DNA from: Lachnospiraceae bacterium
GTDB lineage: Bacteria; Bacillota; Clostridia; Lachnospirales; Lachnospiraceae
DNA length: 64,000 nt
Reading direction: 5' to 3'
Assembly: GCA_022845895.1 (NCBI GenBank)
Contig: AP025573.1
Coordinates: 2,328,501-2,392,500, forward strand
Of this stretch, positions 54,496 through 64,000 are shown piece by piece (position 1 is the first letter of the stretch; the number at the start of each line of letters is the position of its first letter). Under the pieces are notes generated by a model. It searched no databases, was not told the DNA's origin, and saw only the letters and a program-made list of their open reading frames with translations. The position numbers and the translations under genes are program-made.

Positions 54496-55035
54496 ATGGA
54501 TATCGGAAAAAAACTAAAGGAACTGCGTATCGCCAAAGACCTGACACAGGAAGAACTGGCGGACCGCGCCGAACTTTCCAAAGGGTTCATCTCGCAGCTC
54601 GAAAGAGACCTCACCTCTCCTTCCATCGCCACGCTCGTGGACCTGCTGCAGGTGCTGGGTACGACAATCAATGAATTTTTCAGCGAGGAAACGGAGGAAC
54701 AGATTGTCTTCCACGATGAGGATTACTTTGAGAAGATAGATACCGAGCTTAAGAATAAAACGGAATGGATCATTCCGAACGCACAGAAGAATATGATGGA
54801 ACCAATCCGTCTGACGCTTGAGCCTGGCGGCTCCACTTACCTGGACGTCCCCCATGAGGGGGAAGAGTTCGGTTACGTGCTCAAGGGAAGCATCAAGATT
54901 CATATCGGCAAGAAGATATATAGCGCAAGGAAGGGAGAAGCCTTTTACTTTACGCCCCACTCTGAACACTATATAGAAGGAAATAAAACGACAGGGGCAT
55001 CTGTCATATGGGTGAGTACCCCGCCTAGTTTTTAA
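54496..55035 (+). CDS. XRE-cupin transcriptional regulator
   Basis: 179 residues. Residues 1-62 are an XRE helix-turn-helix ([20 protein letters not shown]). Residues about 105-178 are a cupin domain ([20 protein letters not shown]). This PuuR-like layout commonly controls polyamine uptake, and the gene heads the potA-potB-potCD operon (22 nt before potA), so it is probably a polyamine-responsive autoregulator. GGAGG lies 6 nt before the ATG; the long upstream frame is rejected. Confidence 0.92.
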   Translation: MDIGKKLKELRIAKDLTQEELADRAELSKGFISQLERDLTSPSIATLVDLLQVLGTTINEFFSEETEEQIVFHDEDYFEKIDTELKNKTEWIIPNAQKNMMEPIRLTLEPGGSTYLDVPHEGEEFGYVLKGSIKIHIGKKIYSARKGEAFYFTPHSEHYIEGNKTTGASVIWVSTPPSF

Positions 55036-55057
55036 ATATACGGATCAGGAGGAAGCT

Positions 55058-56131
55058 ATGTCAAACAAATTAATCGATATTGTAAATGTATCTAAATCTT
55101 TCGGGGATAATCTAGTGCTCGATGACTTGAACCTTTATATCAGGGAAAATGAATTCTTAACGCTGCTCGGCCCGAGCGGCTGTGGTAAGACGACTCTTTT
55201 GAGGATTATCGGAGGGTTCGAGTCTCCTGATACAGGAAAGGTAATCTTTGACGGAAAGAATATTACCGACCTTGCGCCAAACAAGCGCCAGCTGAATACG
55301 GTCTTTCAGAAATACGCGCTCTTTACGAATATGACGATTGCAGAAAATATCGCTTTCGGGCTGAAAATCAAAGGTAAGACAAAATCTTATATCAATGATA
55401 AGATCCGCTATGCCCTGAAGCTTGTCAATCTGGAAGGCTTCGAGGATCGTACGCCCGATTCCTTAAGCGGCGGCCAGCAGCAGCGGATTGCCATCGCGCG
55501 GGCCATCGTCAATGAACCAAAAGTACTCCTTCTCGACGAGCCTCTTGGCGCCCTCGACTTGAAGCTGCGCCAGGATATGCAGTATGAGCTTATCCGGTTG
55601 AAGAATGAGCTTGGCATCACATTCGTCTATGTCACCCATGACCAGGAGGAAGCACTTACCATGTCCGATACCATCGTCGTCATGAACCAGGGTTACATCC
55701 AGCAGATTGGTACGCCGGAGGACATATATAATGAACCGAAGAATGCCTTCGTCGCTGACTTCATCGGAGAAAGCAATATACTTCCCGCGACGATGGTCCA
55801 GGATAAGCTTGTGAAAATACTTGGAGCCTGCTTTCCATGTGTCGACGTGGGCTTTGGCAGGAACAGGCCCGTGGATGCCGTCATCCGCCCTGAGGACATT
55901 GACCTTGTGAAGCCGGAAGACGGCATTATCGAAGGGGTAGTGACCCACCTGATCTTCAAGGGGGTACATTACGAGATGGAAGTGACGGCCAACAACTTCG
56001 AGTGGCTCGTGCACAGCACGGACATGGTTGAAGTAGGTACCGAAGTGGGGATACAGGTGGACCCTTTTGATATACAGATAATGAAAAAACCTGAATCTGA
56101 AGATGCGGAGGCGGTTACCATTGAAGAATAA
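55058..56131 (+). CDS. potA: Spermidine/putrescine ABC transporter ATP-binding protein
   Basis: 357 residues. Walker [10 protein letters not shown] (near 38), Q-loop VFQKYALF, signature [14 protein letters not shown] (near 140) and Walker [12 protein letters not shown] are intact. Residues 240-345 form a TOBE-like domain. It powers the PotB and PotC channel. AGGAGGAAGCT precedes the ATG. Confidence 0.96.
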   Translation: MSNKLIDIVNVSKSFGDNLVLDDLNLYIRENEFLTLLGPSGCGKTTLLRIIGGFESPDTGKVIFDGKNITDLAPNKRQLNTVFQKYALFTNMTIAENIAFGLKIKGKTKSYINDKIRYALKLVNLEGFEDRTPDSLSGGQQQRIAIARAIVNEPKVLLLDEPLGALDLKLRQDMQYELIRLKNELGITFVYVTHDQEEALTMSDTIVVMNQGYIQQIGTPEDIYNEPKNAFVADFIGESNILPATMVQDKLVKILGACFPCVDVGFGRNRPVDAVIRPEDIDLVKPEDGIIEGVVTHLIFKGVHYEMEVTANNFEWLVHSTDMVEVGTEVGIQVDPFDIQIMKKPESEDAEAVTIEE

Positions 56132-56951
56132 ACATAAGAAAATGAAGCAGCTGCTGGCAGGACCTTATATGTTCTGGTGTGCTGCCTTTATCATCATACC
56201 TCTGCTCATGATCTTGTACTATGGATTTACAGACAAAGACGGAGGGTTCACGTTTCTTAATATTGCCAGGATAACCACGCCGGAGAATCTGAAAGCGCTC
56301 GGGCTGGCGCTACTGCTCTCTTTCATCAGCACGGTATTCTGCCTTATCCTCGCCTATCCGCTCTCCATGATACTCACGAATCTGGGAGTGAACCAGCAGA
56401 GCTTCATCGTCCTGATCTTCATCCTTCCCATGTGGATGAATTTCCTTCTGCGCACGCTGGCATGGCAGAACCTGCTGGAAAAGAACGGCATCATCAACGT
56501 CGTTCTCGAGTTCCTGCACCTTCCGTCGCTGGATATTATCAATACACCCTATGCCATCGTACTGGGCATGGTATATAATTTCCTGCCGTTCATGGTGCTG
56601 CCGATATATAACGTACTGTCCAAGATAGACAAAGATATCATCGCCGCTGCCAGAGACCTTGGCGCCAACAGCGTCCAGACGTTCCTGCGTATCATCCTTC
56701 CCTTAAGCGTACCCGGCATCATAAGCGGGGTTACGATGGTATTCGTACCGGCCCTTACTACATTTGTCATCTCTGACCTGCTCGGAGGAAGCAAGATACT
56801 GCTCATTGGTAATGTCATCGAACAGGAGTTCAAGCAAGGAAGCAACTGGCATGTCGGTTCCGGGCTTTCGCTTGTACTTATGGTATTCATTATCATAAGC
56901 ATGGCGCTTATCGCCAAATATGACAAAGACGGGGAGGGGACAGCATTTTGA
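56121..56951 (+). CDS. potB: Spermidine/putrescine ABC transporter permease
   Basis: 276 residues with six membrane segments and the permease EAA-type loop ([19 protein letters not shown]) near 180. The start is taken as the TTG at 56121, 9 nt after GGAGG inside the potA 3' end, so the genes overlap by 11 nt; an ATG seven codons later has no ribosome-binding site. It pairs with the PotC part of the downstream fusion. Confidence 0.92.
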   Translation: MKNKHKKMKQLLAGPYMFWCAAFIIIPLLMILYYGFTDKDGGFTFLNIARITTPENLKALGLALLLSFISTVFCLILAYPLSMILTNLGVNQQSFIVLIFILPMWMNFLLRTLAWQNLLEKNGIINVVLEFLHLPSLDIINTPYAIVLGMVYNFLPFMVLPIYNVLSKIDKDIIAAARDLGANSVQTFLRIILPLSVPGIISGVTMVFVPALTTFVISDLLGGSKILLIGNVIEQEFKQGSNWHVGSGLSLVLMVFIIISMALIAKYDKDGEGTAF

Positions 56952-58831
56952 TGAAGAGTATATTACAGAGGGTCTATCTCACCCTGATTCTGATTCTTCT
57001 ATACGCGCCGATCGTAACCTTGATGATACTGTCGTTCAACAAGTCCAAGTCGCGCTCCAAATGGGGAGGATTTACAACGAGATGGTATGTGGAGCTGTTC
57101 CACAACGACCAGATTATGAATGCCTTATATACGACGCTTATCATCGCGCTGCTCTCCGCTCTCATAGCGACGGTCATCGGAACTGCCGCAGCAATCGGCA
57201 TACAGGCGCTTAAGAACAGGTTCCGCACATTTATGATGGGGGTCACCAACATACCGATGCTGAACGCGGATATCGTGACAGGTATCTCGCTGATGCTTCT
57301 GTTCATCGCGTTCCGCTTCTCCCTCGGTTTTTCTACGATTCTGCTGGCGCATATAACGTTTAATATCCCTTATGTCATATTAAGCGTCACGCCGAAGCTC
57401 AAGCAGACGAACAAGAGCACCTATGAAGCGGCGCTGGACCTCGGGGCCTCCCCTGTCCACGCATTTTTCAAGGTCGTATTTCCGGATATCCTTCCAGGGG
57501 TGTCCTCCGGCTTTCTACTTGCCTTCACGATGTCGCTGGATGATTTCATCATCACGCATTTTACAAAAGGTCCGGGGGTAGACACCCTGTCCACGAAGAT
57601 ATACAGCGAAGTACGAAAAGGGATCAAGCCGGAGATGTACGCCTTGTCTACAATCATGTTTGTCACCGTGCTTCTTCTGCTCATCCTTGTAAACATATCA
57701 CCTGAGGAGAAGCAGGGACGCAGACGAGGGCCGGTAAAGCTGCGGCGCAGACATAAGTTAAGCCGTCTCCTCTTCCGCAAAGTCGTACCGGTCATGATGG
57801 CCGTGGTGGTCATCGTCGGAGGCGTCTTCTACGGATCCAGGGCCGACAACGGCGGAGGTAACCAGGTCATCGTGTATAATTGGGGAGAATACCTTGATCC
57901 GGACGCGATTGCCATGTTTGAGGAAGAGACCGGCATCGATGTCGTGTATGAGGAATTTGAGACAAATGAAATCATGTATCCGAAGATACAGTCCGGTGCG
58001 ATTGCCTACGACGTAGTCTGTCCTTCGGATTATATGATCCAGCGGATGATTGAAAACGATCTGCTGGCTGAGATTGATTTCACCAATATACCAAATATAA
58101 AAGAGATTGGTGACACCTATATGGAGATGTCCCGCCAGTTCGACCCCGATAACAAGTATTCCGTCCCTTACACATGGGGAACCGTTGGTATACTGTACAA
58201 TAAGACGATGGTAGATGAACCTATCGACAGCTGGAGCGTGCTCTGGGATGAAAGATACAGGGACAACATATTGATGCAGGACAGCGTCCGCGATGCCTTC
58301 GGAATCACGTTGAAATACCTCGGCTACTCGTTGAACTCCACGGACCTGGATGAGCTGGAGGCAGCCAAGAAGCTTCTGATTGAACAAAAGCCGCTCGTGC
58401 AGGCTTACGTCATAGACCAGGTACGTGATAAGATGATCGGCAATGAGGCCGCCATCGGCGTAATCTATTCCGGGGAGGCCATATACACCCAGTGGGAGAA
58501 CCCGGACCTTCAATACGTCATACCGAAGGAAGGTTCCAATGTGTGGGTTGATTCCTGGGTTATCCCTAAGAATGCCAAGCACAAGGAAAATGCGGAAACG
58601 TTCATCAATTTCCTGTGCCGTCCGGATATCGCCAAGATGAACTTCGACTATATCACCTACTCCACCCCGAATGTGGGAGGACGCGCGCTGATTGAGGACG
58701 AATCGCTCCGGAACAATCCGATAGCCTTCCCCCCTGCCAAGGATCTGGACAGATGTGAGACATTCCGGTTCCTCGGAGATGAGAACGACGCCATATATAA
58801 TGAACTGTGGCGGGAAGTAAAATCCAAGTAG
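56951..58831 (+). CDS. potCD: PotC permease-PotD substrate-binding fusion protein
   Basis: 626 residues. Residues 1-265 are a PotC-type permease with six membrane segments and an EAA-type loop (EAALDLGASPVHAFFKVVF). A basic cytoplasmic stretch (GRRRGPVKLRRRHK) leads to a seventh membrane segment (VMMAVVVIVGGVFYG). From about residue 300 a PotD-like binding domain follows (VIVYNWGEYLDPDAIAMFEE). The binding protein is thus tethered to its own channel rather than anchored as a lipoprotein. The ATG overlaps the potB TGA by one base; a TTG at 56948 is an alternative. Confidence 0.93.
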   Translation: MKSILQRVYLTLILILLYAPIVTLMILSFNKSKSRSKWGGFTTRWYVELFHNDQIMNALYTTLIIALLSALIATVIGTAAAIGIQALKNRFRTFMMGVTNIPMLNADIVTGISLMLLFIAFRFSLGFSTILLAHITFNIPYVILSVTPKLKQTNKSTYEAALDLGASPVHAFFKVVFPDILPGVSSGFLLAFTMSLDDFIITHFTKGPGVDTLSTKIYSEVRKGIKPEMYALSTIMFVTVLLLLILVNISPEEKQGRRRGPVKLRRRHKLSRLLFRKVVPVMMAVVVIVGGVFYGSRADNGGGNQVIVYNWGEYLDPDAIAMFEEETGIDVVYEEFETNEIMYPKIQSGAIAYDVVCPSDYMIQRMIENDLLAEIDFTNIPNIKEIGDTYMEMSRQFDPDNKYSVPYTWGTVGILYNKTMVDEPIDSWSVLWDERYRDNILMQDSVRDAFGITLKYLGYSLNSTDLDELEAAKKLLIEQKPLVQAYVIDQVRDKMIGNEAAIGVIYSGEAIYTQWENPDLQYVIPKEGSNVWVDSWVIPKNAKHKENAETFINFLCRPDIAKMNFDYITYSTPNVGGRALIEDESLRNNPIAFPPAKDLDRCETFRFLGDENDAIYNELWREVKSK

Positions 58832-58844
58832 CTGGAGGTGCAGC

Positions 58845-59720
58845 ATGGAACGGGTACTTGACTACAGCATTTCAAAAGAATATGAAGGAACGGATATCCT
58901 CGGCTTTCTAAAAAGCCGGGGATATTCTCGTACCATAATCACCCATCTGAAACGGACACCGGACGGCATCTGCCGCAATGGAGCATGGGCCAGGACCGGG
59001 GATACGCTTACGGAAGGGGACAGGCTTACGGTGACCATACAGGAAAAGGAAGGTTCCTCCGGCATACTGCCGGTTCCCCTTCCCTTGCATATTATGTATG
59101 AAGACGAAGATATCCTCGTCATTGACAAGCCGGCAGGAATGCCCATCCACCCGTCCCATGGCAATCACGACAACACGCTGGCTAATGCCCTCGTCTGCTA
59201 TTACCGCTTGCAGGGTATCTCCTTTACCTACCGCTGTATCAACCGTCTGGATAAGAATACGAGCGGGCTTCTCATCGTTGCGAAACATATGCTGAGCGCC
59301 TCTCTGCTGTCAGCCATGATTAGAGAAAAGCACATCGTTCGTGAATACCTGGCTCTGGCCAAAGGTCTGACCCCGGCATTGGGAACCATCACCGCCCCTA
59401 TCGCCCGCCTTACCGGATCTACCATCGAACGCTGCGTGGATGTATCCGGCGGCGAATACGCCTGTACACATTACAGACGGCTCGACTACAGAAGCGGATA
59501 TTCTCTCCTGTCTGTCACGCTCGATACCGGGCGCACACATCAGATCCGCGTGCACCTTAAGCATATCGGCCATCCCCTGCCGGGTGATTTCCTGTATCAC
59601 CCTGACTATACGGTAATAAGCCGGCAGGCGCTCCACTCCCACCGGCTCACATTTTCACATCCCATCACGGGGAAAAAGATGGAATTCATCTCTCCCCTGC
59701 CGGACGACATGAAGCTGTAG
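58845..59720 (+). CDS. RluA-family pseudouridine synthase
   Basis: 291 residues. An S4-like N-terminal region (residues 10-75) is followed by the catalytic domain with INRLDKNTSGLLIVAK (catalytic Asp near 131), HYRRLDYRSGYSLLSVTLDTGRTHQIR and HSHRLTFSHP. It isomerises uridine in rRNA or tRNA; the target is not readable from sequence. TGGAGG precedes the ATG. It follows potCD by 13 nt and may be read from the pot promoter, though no functional link is evident. Confidence 0.93.
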   Translation: MERVLDYSISKEYEGTDILGFLKSRGYSRTIITHLKRTPDGICRNGAWARTGDTLTEGDRLTVTIQEKEGSSGILPVPLPLHIMYEDEDILVIDKPAGMPIHPSHGNHDNTLANALVCYYRLQGISFTYRCINRLDKNTSGLLIVAKHMLSASLLSAMIREKHIVREYLALAKGLTPALGTITAPIARLTGSTIERCVDVSGGEYACTHYRRLDYRSGYSLLSVTLDTGRTHQIRVHLKHIGHPLPGDFLYHPDYTVISRQALHSHRLTFSHPITGKKMEFISPLPDDMKL

Positions 59721-59750
59721 TTCTCCCTCCGCCGTCCTGCCCCCATTTCC

Positions 59751-61418
59751 TTACACGTTGAAGCAGCCTCCGCCGATGAATTCTCTGAGCAGGGAATTTG
59801 TCGGCACATATTCACTTCCGATCCCCACAAAATAATCGAGGAACTTCAGCAGCCTTTTTGCCTCTATATATTCCACGCAGTCTTTCTCGATGCCGAACAG
59901 AAGGGCTTCCACATAGGGCTTCAGGACTGCAAGCTCATAGATGAGGGCAGAATTGAACATCACGTCCGCTTCCTCCTGGAACGGGAATATGTTCCGCTCC
60001 TCTCCCCTTCTCACGGACGGCCACATGCTGATGGTCCTTCTGGCGGATGAGCCGCGGGTCCTCGCATCCCGGACGATCCTCCGGATCAGCCTTCCGTCAG
60101 TGGTCGGTATCCGGTTGTGTTCATCGATATTCAGCTGGGTCAGCCCGCTGATATATATCTTATATTTGTTTTCATCTGCAAGCTGTTCTGTCAGCTTCGG
60201 ATTCAGGCAGTGGATCCCTTCGATTACAAGCACGTCGTTCTCTCCGAGCTTCTTCGGCTTGTTCGTATACTCCTTGTGCCCCGTTACGAAGTTGAAGTTC
60301 GGTATGATGACTTCTTTTCCTTCCGTCAGTTCACGGAGCTGTCTGTTAAACAAGTCTACGTCCACAGCCTCAAGGCACTCGAAATCATAATTCCCGGCCG
60401 CATCCTTCGGATTGTCTTCCCGCTCCACAAAATAATTGTCCACGGCTATCGGATGTGGAACGAGCCCGTTAGCCCGAAGCTGGATGGAAAGCCTGTGTGA
60501 GAATGTCGTTTTTCCGGAAGAGGACGGGCCAGCGATCAGGACAAATTTAATCTCCGGACGCCCGGCTATCTCTGAGGCGATCTCTGCAATCTTCTTCTCC
60601 TGCATGGCTTCCTGCACGAGCACGACTTCCCGCACATCGCTCTTCGTTATCTTGTCATTCAGCGCCCCGACCGTCTCGATGCCCTGCATATCGCCCCACT
60701 TTGTGGACTCCTTGAGCACCTGGAACAATTTATTCTGCGGCTCGAACGGGGGCACGATATCCGGCGCCTCTTCCACCGGCATCTGGATTACGAATCCTTC
60801 ATCAAACAGGTACAGCTTAAAATACTTCAGATAGCCGGCGCTTGGCACCATGTATCCGTAGTAATAGTCCTCAAATTCATTCATGCTGTATATGTTGACC
60901 TTCGACACTCTGCGGTATTCAAACAGACGCTCCTTGTCCCGCATTCCGTGCTGGCGGAACAGCGCCACGGCATCGTCCGTATGGATGCTTCTCTTCTGAA
61001 TCGGCATATCCATCTCTACCATCTCGTACATCCGCGCTTCTACTTTACCCAGAAATTCCTCGTTCAGTTCTATGTTTCCTTCTATCGTACAGTAATACCC
61101 CTTGCTCACCGCATAATGGATTCTTACCTTGTCGATGGCTTCATGGTTGGCCACGTCATAAACAGCCTTGACAAGCATGAGGCTCATGCTTCTCTTATAC
61201 GTCTTGTGACCGATATTATCCGCCGTCGTCACAAAGCTGACGACACAGTCGGACTTCAACGGCTTGTAAAGCTCCTGAAGCCGTCCGTTCACAAATATAA
61301 GCACTATGTCATAAGGATAGTCCTTCTGGTATTCACGGGCTATCTGCTCATATGTAGTCCCATCCTCGTAGCGCCTGATCTCATCCCCTATCTGTACGCT
61401 GTACAATTCTTTATCCAT
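59751..61418 (-). CDS. TGS/threonyl-tRNA-synthetase-like N-terminus fused to a uridine-kinase-like P-loop domain
   Basis: 555 residues. The N-terminal 1-60 resembles a TGS domain and about 65-220 resembles the second additional domain of threonyl-tRNA synthetase. A P-loop kinase follows with GPSSSGKTTFSHRL near 285 and VIEGIHCLNP, typical of uridine kinase/phosphoribulokinase. This architecture is known in Firmicutes, with no settled function; a nucleoside kinase activity is inferred. The start at 61418 has GGAGGAAG upstream. It converges with the RluA gene. Confidence 0.85.
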   Translation of the reverse strand: MDKELYSVQIGDEIRRYEDGTTYEQIAREYQKDYPYDIVLIFVNGRLQELYKPLKSDCVVSFVTTADNIGHKTYKRSMSLMLVKAVYDVANHEAIDKVRIHYAVSKGYYCTIEGNIELNEEFLGKVEARMYEMVEMDMPIQKRSIHTDDAVALFRQHGMRDKERLFEYRRVSKVNIYSMNEFEDYYYGYMVPSAGYLKYFKLYLFDEGFVIQMPVEEAPDIVPPFEPQNKLFQVLKESTKWGDMQGIETVGALNDKITKSDVREVVLVQEAMQEKKIAEIASEIAGRPEIKFVLIAGPSSSGKTTFSHRLSIQLRANGLVPHPIAVDNYFVEREDNPKDAAGNYDFECLEAVDVDLFNRQLRELTEGKEVIIPNFNFVTGHKEYTNKPKKLGENDVLVIEGIHCLNPKLTEQLADENKYKIYISGLTQLNIDEHNRIPTTDGRLIRRIVRDARTRGSSARRTISMWPSVRRGEERNIFPFQEEADVMFNSALIYELAVLKPYVEALLFGIEKDCVEYIEAKRLLKFLDYFVGIGSEYVPTNSLLREFIGGGCFNV

Positions 61419-61467
61419 ATCTTCCTCCTTCTCCTGGCATCCGGCCTGCGGCATCGGTGCACTAAGG

Positions 61468-62247
61468 TCAAATGATTACGAACGGATGCCGGATGGGCGC
61501 GGCAGTTACTTCTATGCCCGGGGCATTCTCTTCCAGATATCTCTTCATATCCTCGACAAAGATATGTTCCACTCCGTAATGTCCGGCATCTATAATGCAG
61601 AGCCCGTCCGCCACCGCGTCAATGCCCGTATGATGGTCGATATCTCCCGTGACAAGTACGTCCGCTTTCTTTTCGAGCGCCGCCTTAATCATGCTCTTTC
61701 CCGCTCCCGGCGATATGGCGATGCGCTTTACCTTGCAGGCAAGGTCTCCAAATACCTTGACCGGTCCCGGATTGAAGCTGTCTTTAACTGCCGCGGCACA
61801 TTCTGCCAGCGTTATGGCTTCTTCTAAATCTGCCACTCTGCCGATTCCTTCCTGGCATCCGTCATCCCAGGTCACTTCCAGCACTTTGGCGTCAGAAAGA
61901 TGGAGCAACTTCCCGGACAGGTCCGCCATGCCGAGCACATCATAATTCGTATGCATCGCATAATAAGATATGTCGTTCTGCAGCATTTTGATAATGCGGC
62001 GTCCGATAAAATTACGGTTCGTCACCTGCTTTAGCGCACCGAATATGAGCGGATGATGGGTGATAAGCATATCCGCCCCCCGCTCCACCGCAGCTTCAAC
62101 GACCTCATCCGTCGCATCCAGAGCTATATAGACGCGCTCTACTTCCTTGTCATCCCTGCCCGCAAGCAGCCCTACATTATCCCAGTCAAGGGCATACTTT
62201 TCGGGATAGCTCTTCTCTATGATACTAATAATTTCCTGACAAAGCAT
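61468..62247 (-). CDS. Nif3-like dinuclear metal-centre protein
   Basis: 259 residues. Nif3 family features are WDNVGLLAG, ITHHPLIFG (metal histidines), MHTNYDVLGMADL and a C-terminal DAGHYGVE. Sometimes called GTP cyclohydrolase I type 2, but the physiological role is uncertain. AGGAAGG precedes the ATG at 62247, which is preferred to the longer frame. It follows trmK by 19 nt; the rpoD-trmK-nif3 order is common in Firmicutes. Confidence 0.93.
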   Translation of the reverse strand: MLCQEIISIIEKSYPEKYALDWDNVGLLAGRDDKEVERVYIALDATDEVVEAAVERGADMLITHHPLIFGALKQVTNRNFIGRRIIKMLQNDISYYAMHTNYDVLGMADLSGKLLHLSDAKVLEVTWDDGCQEGIGRVADLEEAITLAECAAAVKDSFNPGPVKVFGDLACKVKRIAISPGAGKSMIKAALEKKADVLVTGDIDHHTGIDAVADGLCIIDAGHYGVEHIFVEDMKRYLEENAPGIEVTAAPIRHPFVII

Positions 62248-62266
62248 ATCATATCCTTCCTCTCTG

Positions 62267-62959
62267 CTATCGGTAGCGGCCAAGCGCCTCTTCTATAAGG
62301 CGAAGCTCCTTTTCAATCTCGCTTTCGCGCTCTCTGGAGCGCACGCTCTTGCCGTCATCCAGACGGGCAGCTATATCCTTCTTTATACGCTTCTCTCTTA
62401 GCAGATATTCCTTTAATACGGGATGCCGCTGTCGTAGCAGCCGCTTCCCATAGAGCAGCTCAACCTCCGTATATGCACCTGCGGTACCGTGTACGGCCCT
62501 CATCATAGGATAGAACTTTCCTTCTTCCTCCACCATATCTTCTTCCTCTATGGAAAAGCCATGGTCAATCAGATAGCTCCGCACCCTCTTAATCTCAGAT
62601 TGTGGCTGAAGAATCAGCTCTTTCATCTGCCCGGTCACGTCTTTTCCTTCGTCCAGAATCTTGATGATTAGCCCCCCGCCCATTCCGGCTGCTATCATCG
62701 TATCTGCCTCGCCGGGCCTGATAGCCTTCAGCCCGTCCGAACGCCTCGTCTCAATCTGGCCGGTCATGCCGTTCTCCTGAATATGTATCCTGGCTCTCTC
62801 AAGGGGTCCTGCATTGATATCCGAAGCGATTGCCTTCCTGGCGGTACCGGTCATGATAAGATAGATCGGAATATACCCGTGGTCGGTTCCGATGTCTGCG
62901 ACAGAGGCGCCCTCTGTCACAAGACCGGCTACTGCACGCAGTCTTTTTGATAGTTCCAT
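62267..62959 (-). CDS. trmK: tRNA (adenine22-N1)-methyltransferase TrmK
   Basis: 230 residues. The SAM-binding fold starts with SVADIGTDHGYIPIYL (near 18-33), and AAGMGGGLIIKIL holds the family's catalytic-loop region. The C-terminus is helical. TrmK methylates A22 of tRNA in Gram-positives. AAGGAAGAGG precedes the ATG at 62959; the longer frame is rejected because it overlaps rpoD. Placed between rpoD and the Nif3-like gene. Confidence 0.94.
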   Translation of the reverse strand: MELSKRLRAVAGLVTEGASVADIGTDHGYIPIYLIMTGTARKAIASDINAGPLERARIHIQENGMTGQIETRRSDGLKAIRPGEADTMIAAGMGGGLIIKILDEGKDVTGQMKELILQPQSEIKRVRSYLIDHGFSIEEEDMVEEEGKFYPMMRAVHGTAGAYTEVELLYGKRLLRQRHPVLKEYLLREKRIKKDIAARLDDGKSVRSRERESEIEKELRLIEEALGRYR

Positions 62960-62972
62960 AGGCGCCTCTTCC

Positions 62973-64000
62973 TTAATCCAGATAATCTCTAAGTTTTCTG
63001 CTGCGGCTCGGATGACGCAGCTTTCTGAGCGCTTTCGCCTCAATCTGGCGGATCCGTTCCCTCGTGACGTCAAATTCCTTGCCGACTTCCTCCAGCGTGC
63101 GGGCCCGTCCATCATTCATGCCGAATCTCAGGCGGAGCACCTTCTGTTCCCTCTCCGTCAATGTATCCAGCACCTCATCAAGCTGCTCTTTCAAAAGTGT
63201 CTGAGCTGCCGCCTCTGCTGGTACAGGTACGTTGTCATCCTGTATAAAGTCGCCGAGATGGCTGTCTTCTTCCTCACCAATCGGCGTCTCAAGCGATACC
63301 GGCTCCTGAGAGATCTTAAGAATCTCCCTCACTCTCTCTACCGGCATGTCCAGTTCAGCCGCAATCTCTTCCGGCGTAGGTTCCCTTCCCAGTTCCTGCA
63401 GCAATTGTCTGGACACACGAATCAGCTTGTTGATCGTCTCTACCATATGGACCGGAATCCGGATTGTCCTTGCCTGGTCGGCAATGGCTCTTGTTATCGC
63501 CTGTCGGATCCACCATGTGGCATACGTACTGAACTTAAACCCTTTATGATAGTCAAACTTTTCTACCGCTTTGATCAGTCCAAGGTTCCCTTCCTGAATC
63601 AGGTCAAGAAACAGCATCCCGCGCCCTACATAACGTTTGGCGATACTGACTACAAGGCGAAGGTTGGCCTCTGCCAGCCTCTTTTTGGCCTCCTCGTCCC
63701 CGTCTGCCATCCGTTTTGCAAGGTCGACTTCCTCATCCGCCGTAAGAAGCGGAACTTTGCCGATTTCTTTCAGGTACATGCGGACTGGATCTTCTATGCT
63801 GATACCGTCCGGAACAGAGAGATCTATTTTCTCGACATCAACCTCATCTTCTTCGGAGATGATGATATCCGCATCGTCGATATCATCATCATCTCCGCTG
63901 ATACGCAGCACGTCGATATTGTTTGCTTCCAGGTGCTCAAACACTCGTTCCATCTGTTCAGATTCAAGTTCCATGTCAGAGAAGAAATCGTTGATCTCCT
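62973..64000 (-). CDS. rpoD: Primary sigma factor RpoD/SigA, 5' end outside window
   Basis: About 342 residues are present. The reading frame remains open to base 64000 and the upstream codons (EINDFFSD) fit region 1.1, so the ATG at 63974 is internal and the true start is outside. Region 1.2-2 ([52 protein letters not shown]) and region 4.2 ([19 protein letters not shown]) are complete. It directs RNA polymerase to housekeeping promoters. Confidence 0.97.
   Translation of the reverse strand, partial: EINDFFSDMELESEQMERVFEHLEANNIDVLRISGDDDDIDDADIIISEEDEVDVEKIDLSVPDGISIEDPVRMYLKEIGKVPLLTADEEVDLAKRMADGDEEAKKRLAEANLRLVVSIAKRYVGRGMLFLDLIQEGNLGLIKAVEKFDYHKGFKFSTYATWWIRQAITRAIADQARTIRIPVHMVETINKLIRVSRQLLQELGREPTPEEIAAELDMPVERVREILKISQEPVSLETPIGEEEDSHLGDFIQDDNVPVPAEAAAQTLLKEQLDEVLDTLTEREQKVLRLRFGMNDGRARTLEEVGKEFDVTRERIRQIEAKALRKLRHPSRSRKLRDYLD

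Overview
The window reads as a chromosomal segment of a spore-forming, low-oxygen Firmicute of the Lachnospiraceae type (roughly half G+C by eye). The pointers are spoIVA, a long clostridial-type ribose-phosphate pyrophosphokinase, a PotC-PotD fusion, the DUF512 radical-SAM-like protein, pyrB with pyrI, and dense Shine-Dalgarno-led operons. I cannot name the species from sequence alone; relatives of [Clostridium] scindens/hylemonae or Dorea would fit. No rRNA, tRNA, CRISPR array or intact transposase was found.

Layout. 1-5.1 kb: the 5' part of a very large LysM/RHS (YD-repeat) surface protein (3' end outside the window) with a small membrane protein upstream. 5.2-11.2 kb: an HD-domain dGTPase-like protein with an unusual N-terminal extension, a zinc-ribbon membrane protein, a DUF815 AAA ATPase, pheA, and a small membrane protein. 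11.3-13.2 kb: nitroreductase-pyrB-pyrI. 13.2-14.0 kb: composite structured repeat, copy 1. 14.0-18.3 kb: flavodoxin-fold reductase, YbaK protein, RNase P RNA, RNase HI, an MBL protein, a MogA-like protein and lrgAB. 18.4-20.0 kb: spoIVA. 20.0-27.7 kb: an accessory cluster (NCS2-like permease, MFS permease, shikimate/quinate dehydrogenase, Fe-S flavoenzyme of the BaiCD/FadH type, TIM-barrel dehydratase-like enzyme, divergent LysR regulator) that looks like a catabolic module for quinate/shikimate-like alicyclic acids. 27.7-28.5 kb: composite structured repeat, copy 2, inverted relative to copy 1. 28.5-32.9 kb: gpsA-plsY-der-DUF512. 33-36 kb: prs, a 25-residue ORF and a polysaccharide deacetylase with wall-binding repeats. 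36-42.8 kb: leuB-ilvD-ilvB-serC-serA. 42.9-46.1 kb: nucleoside salvage operon udp-deoC-cdd-deoB. 46.2-52.9 kb: MgtC-like protein, glycogen phosphorylase, tgt-yajC and an L,D-transpeptidase. 53-54.2 kb: aroC. 54.5-59.7 kb: XRE-cupin regulator with potA-potB-potCD and an RluA-type pseudouridine synthase. 59.7-64 kb: a TGS/uridine-kinase-like protein, a Nif3-like protein, trmK and rpoD (5' end outside the window).

The most unusual content is a pair of about 825-bp composite intergenic elements (13198-14019 and 27698-28525). Each consists of two inward-facing ~220-nt modules separated by a strong hairpin. The four modules fall into two sequence types that share one nested rod-like fold. Between types, both sides of most helices change together, which is compensatory change supporting a conserved RNA structure. 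Every module begins at, or overlaps, the stop codon of the neighbouring gene and points in that gene's direction, so the modules would be transcribed as 3'-end structures of convergent genes. I do not recognise the family.

Other regulatory structure includes a 12-bp inverted repeat that could hide the spoIVA ribosome-binding site in read-through mRNA but not in a sigma-E-like transcript, a palindrome spanning the nitroreductase promoter, a terminator inside the dgt leader, and two families of dispersed palindromic hairpins used as intergenic terminators.
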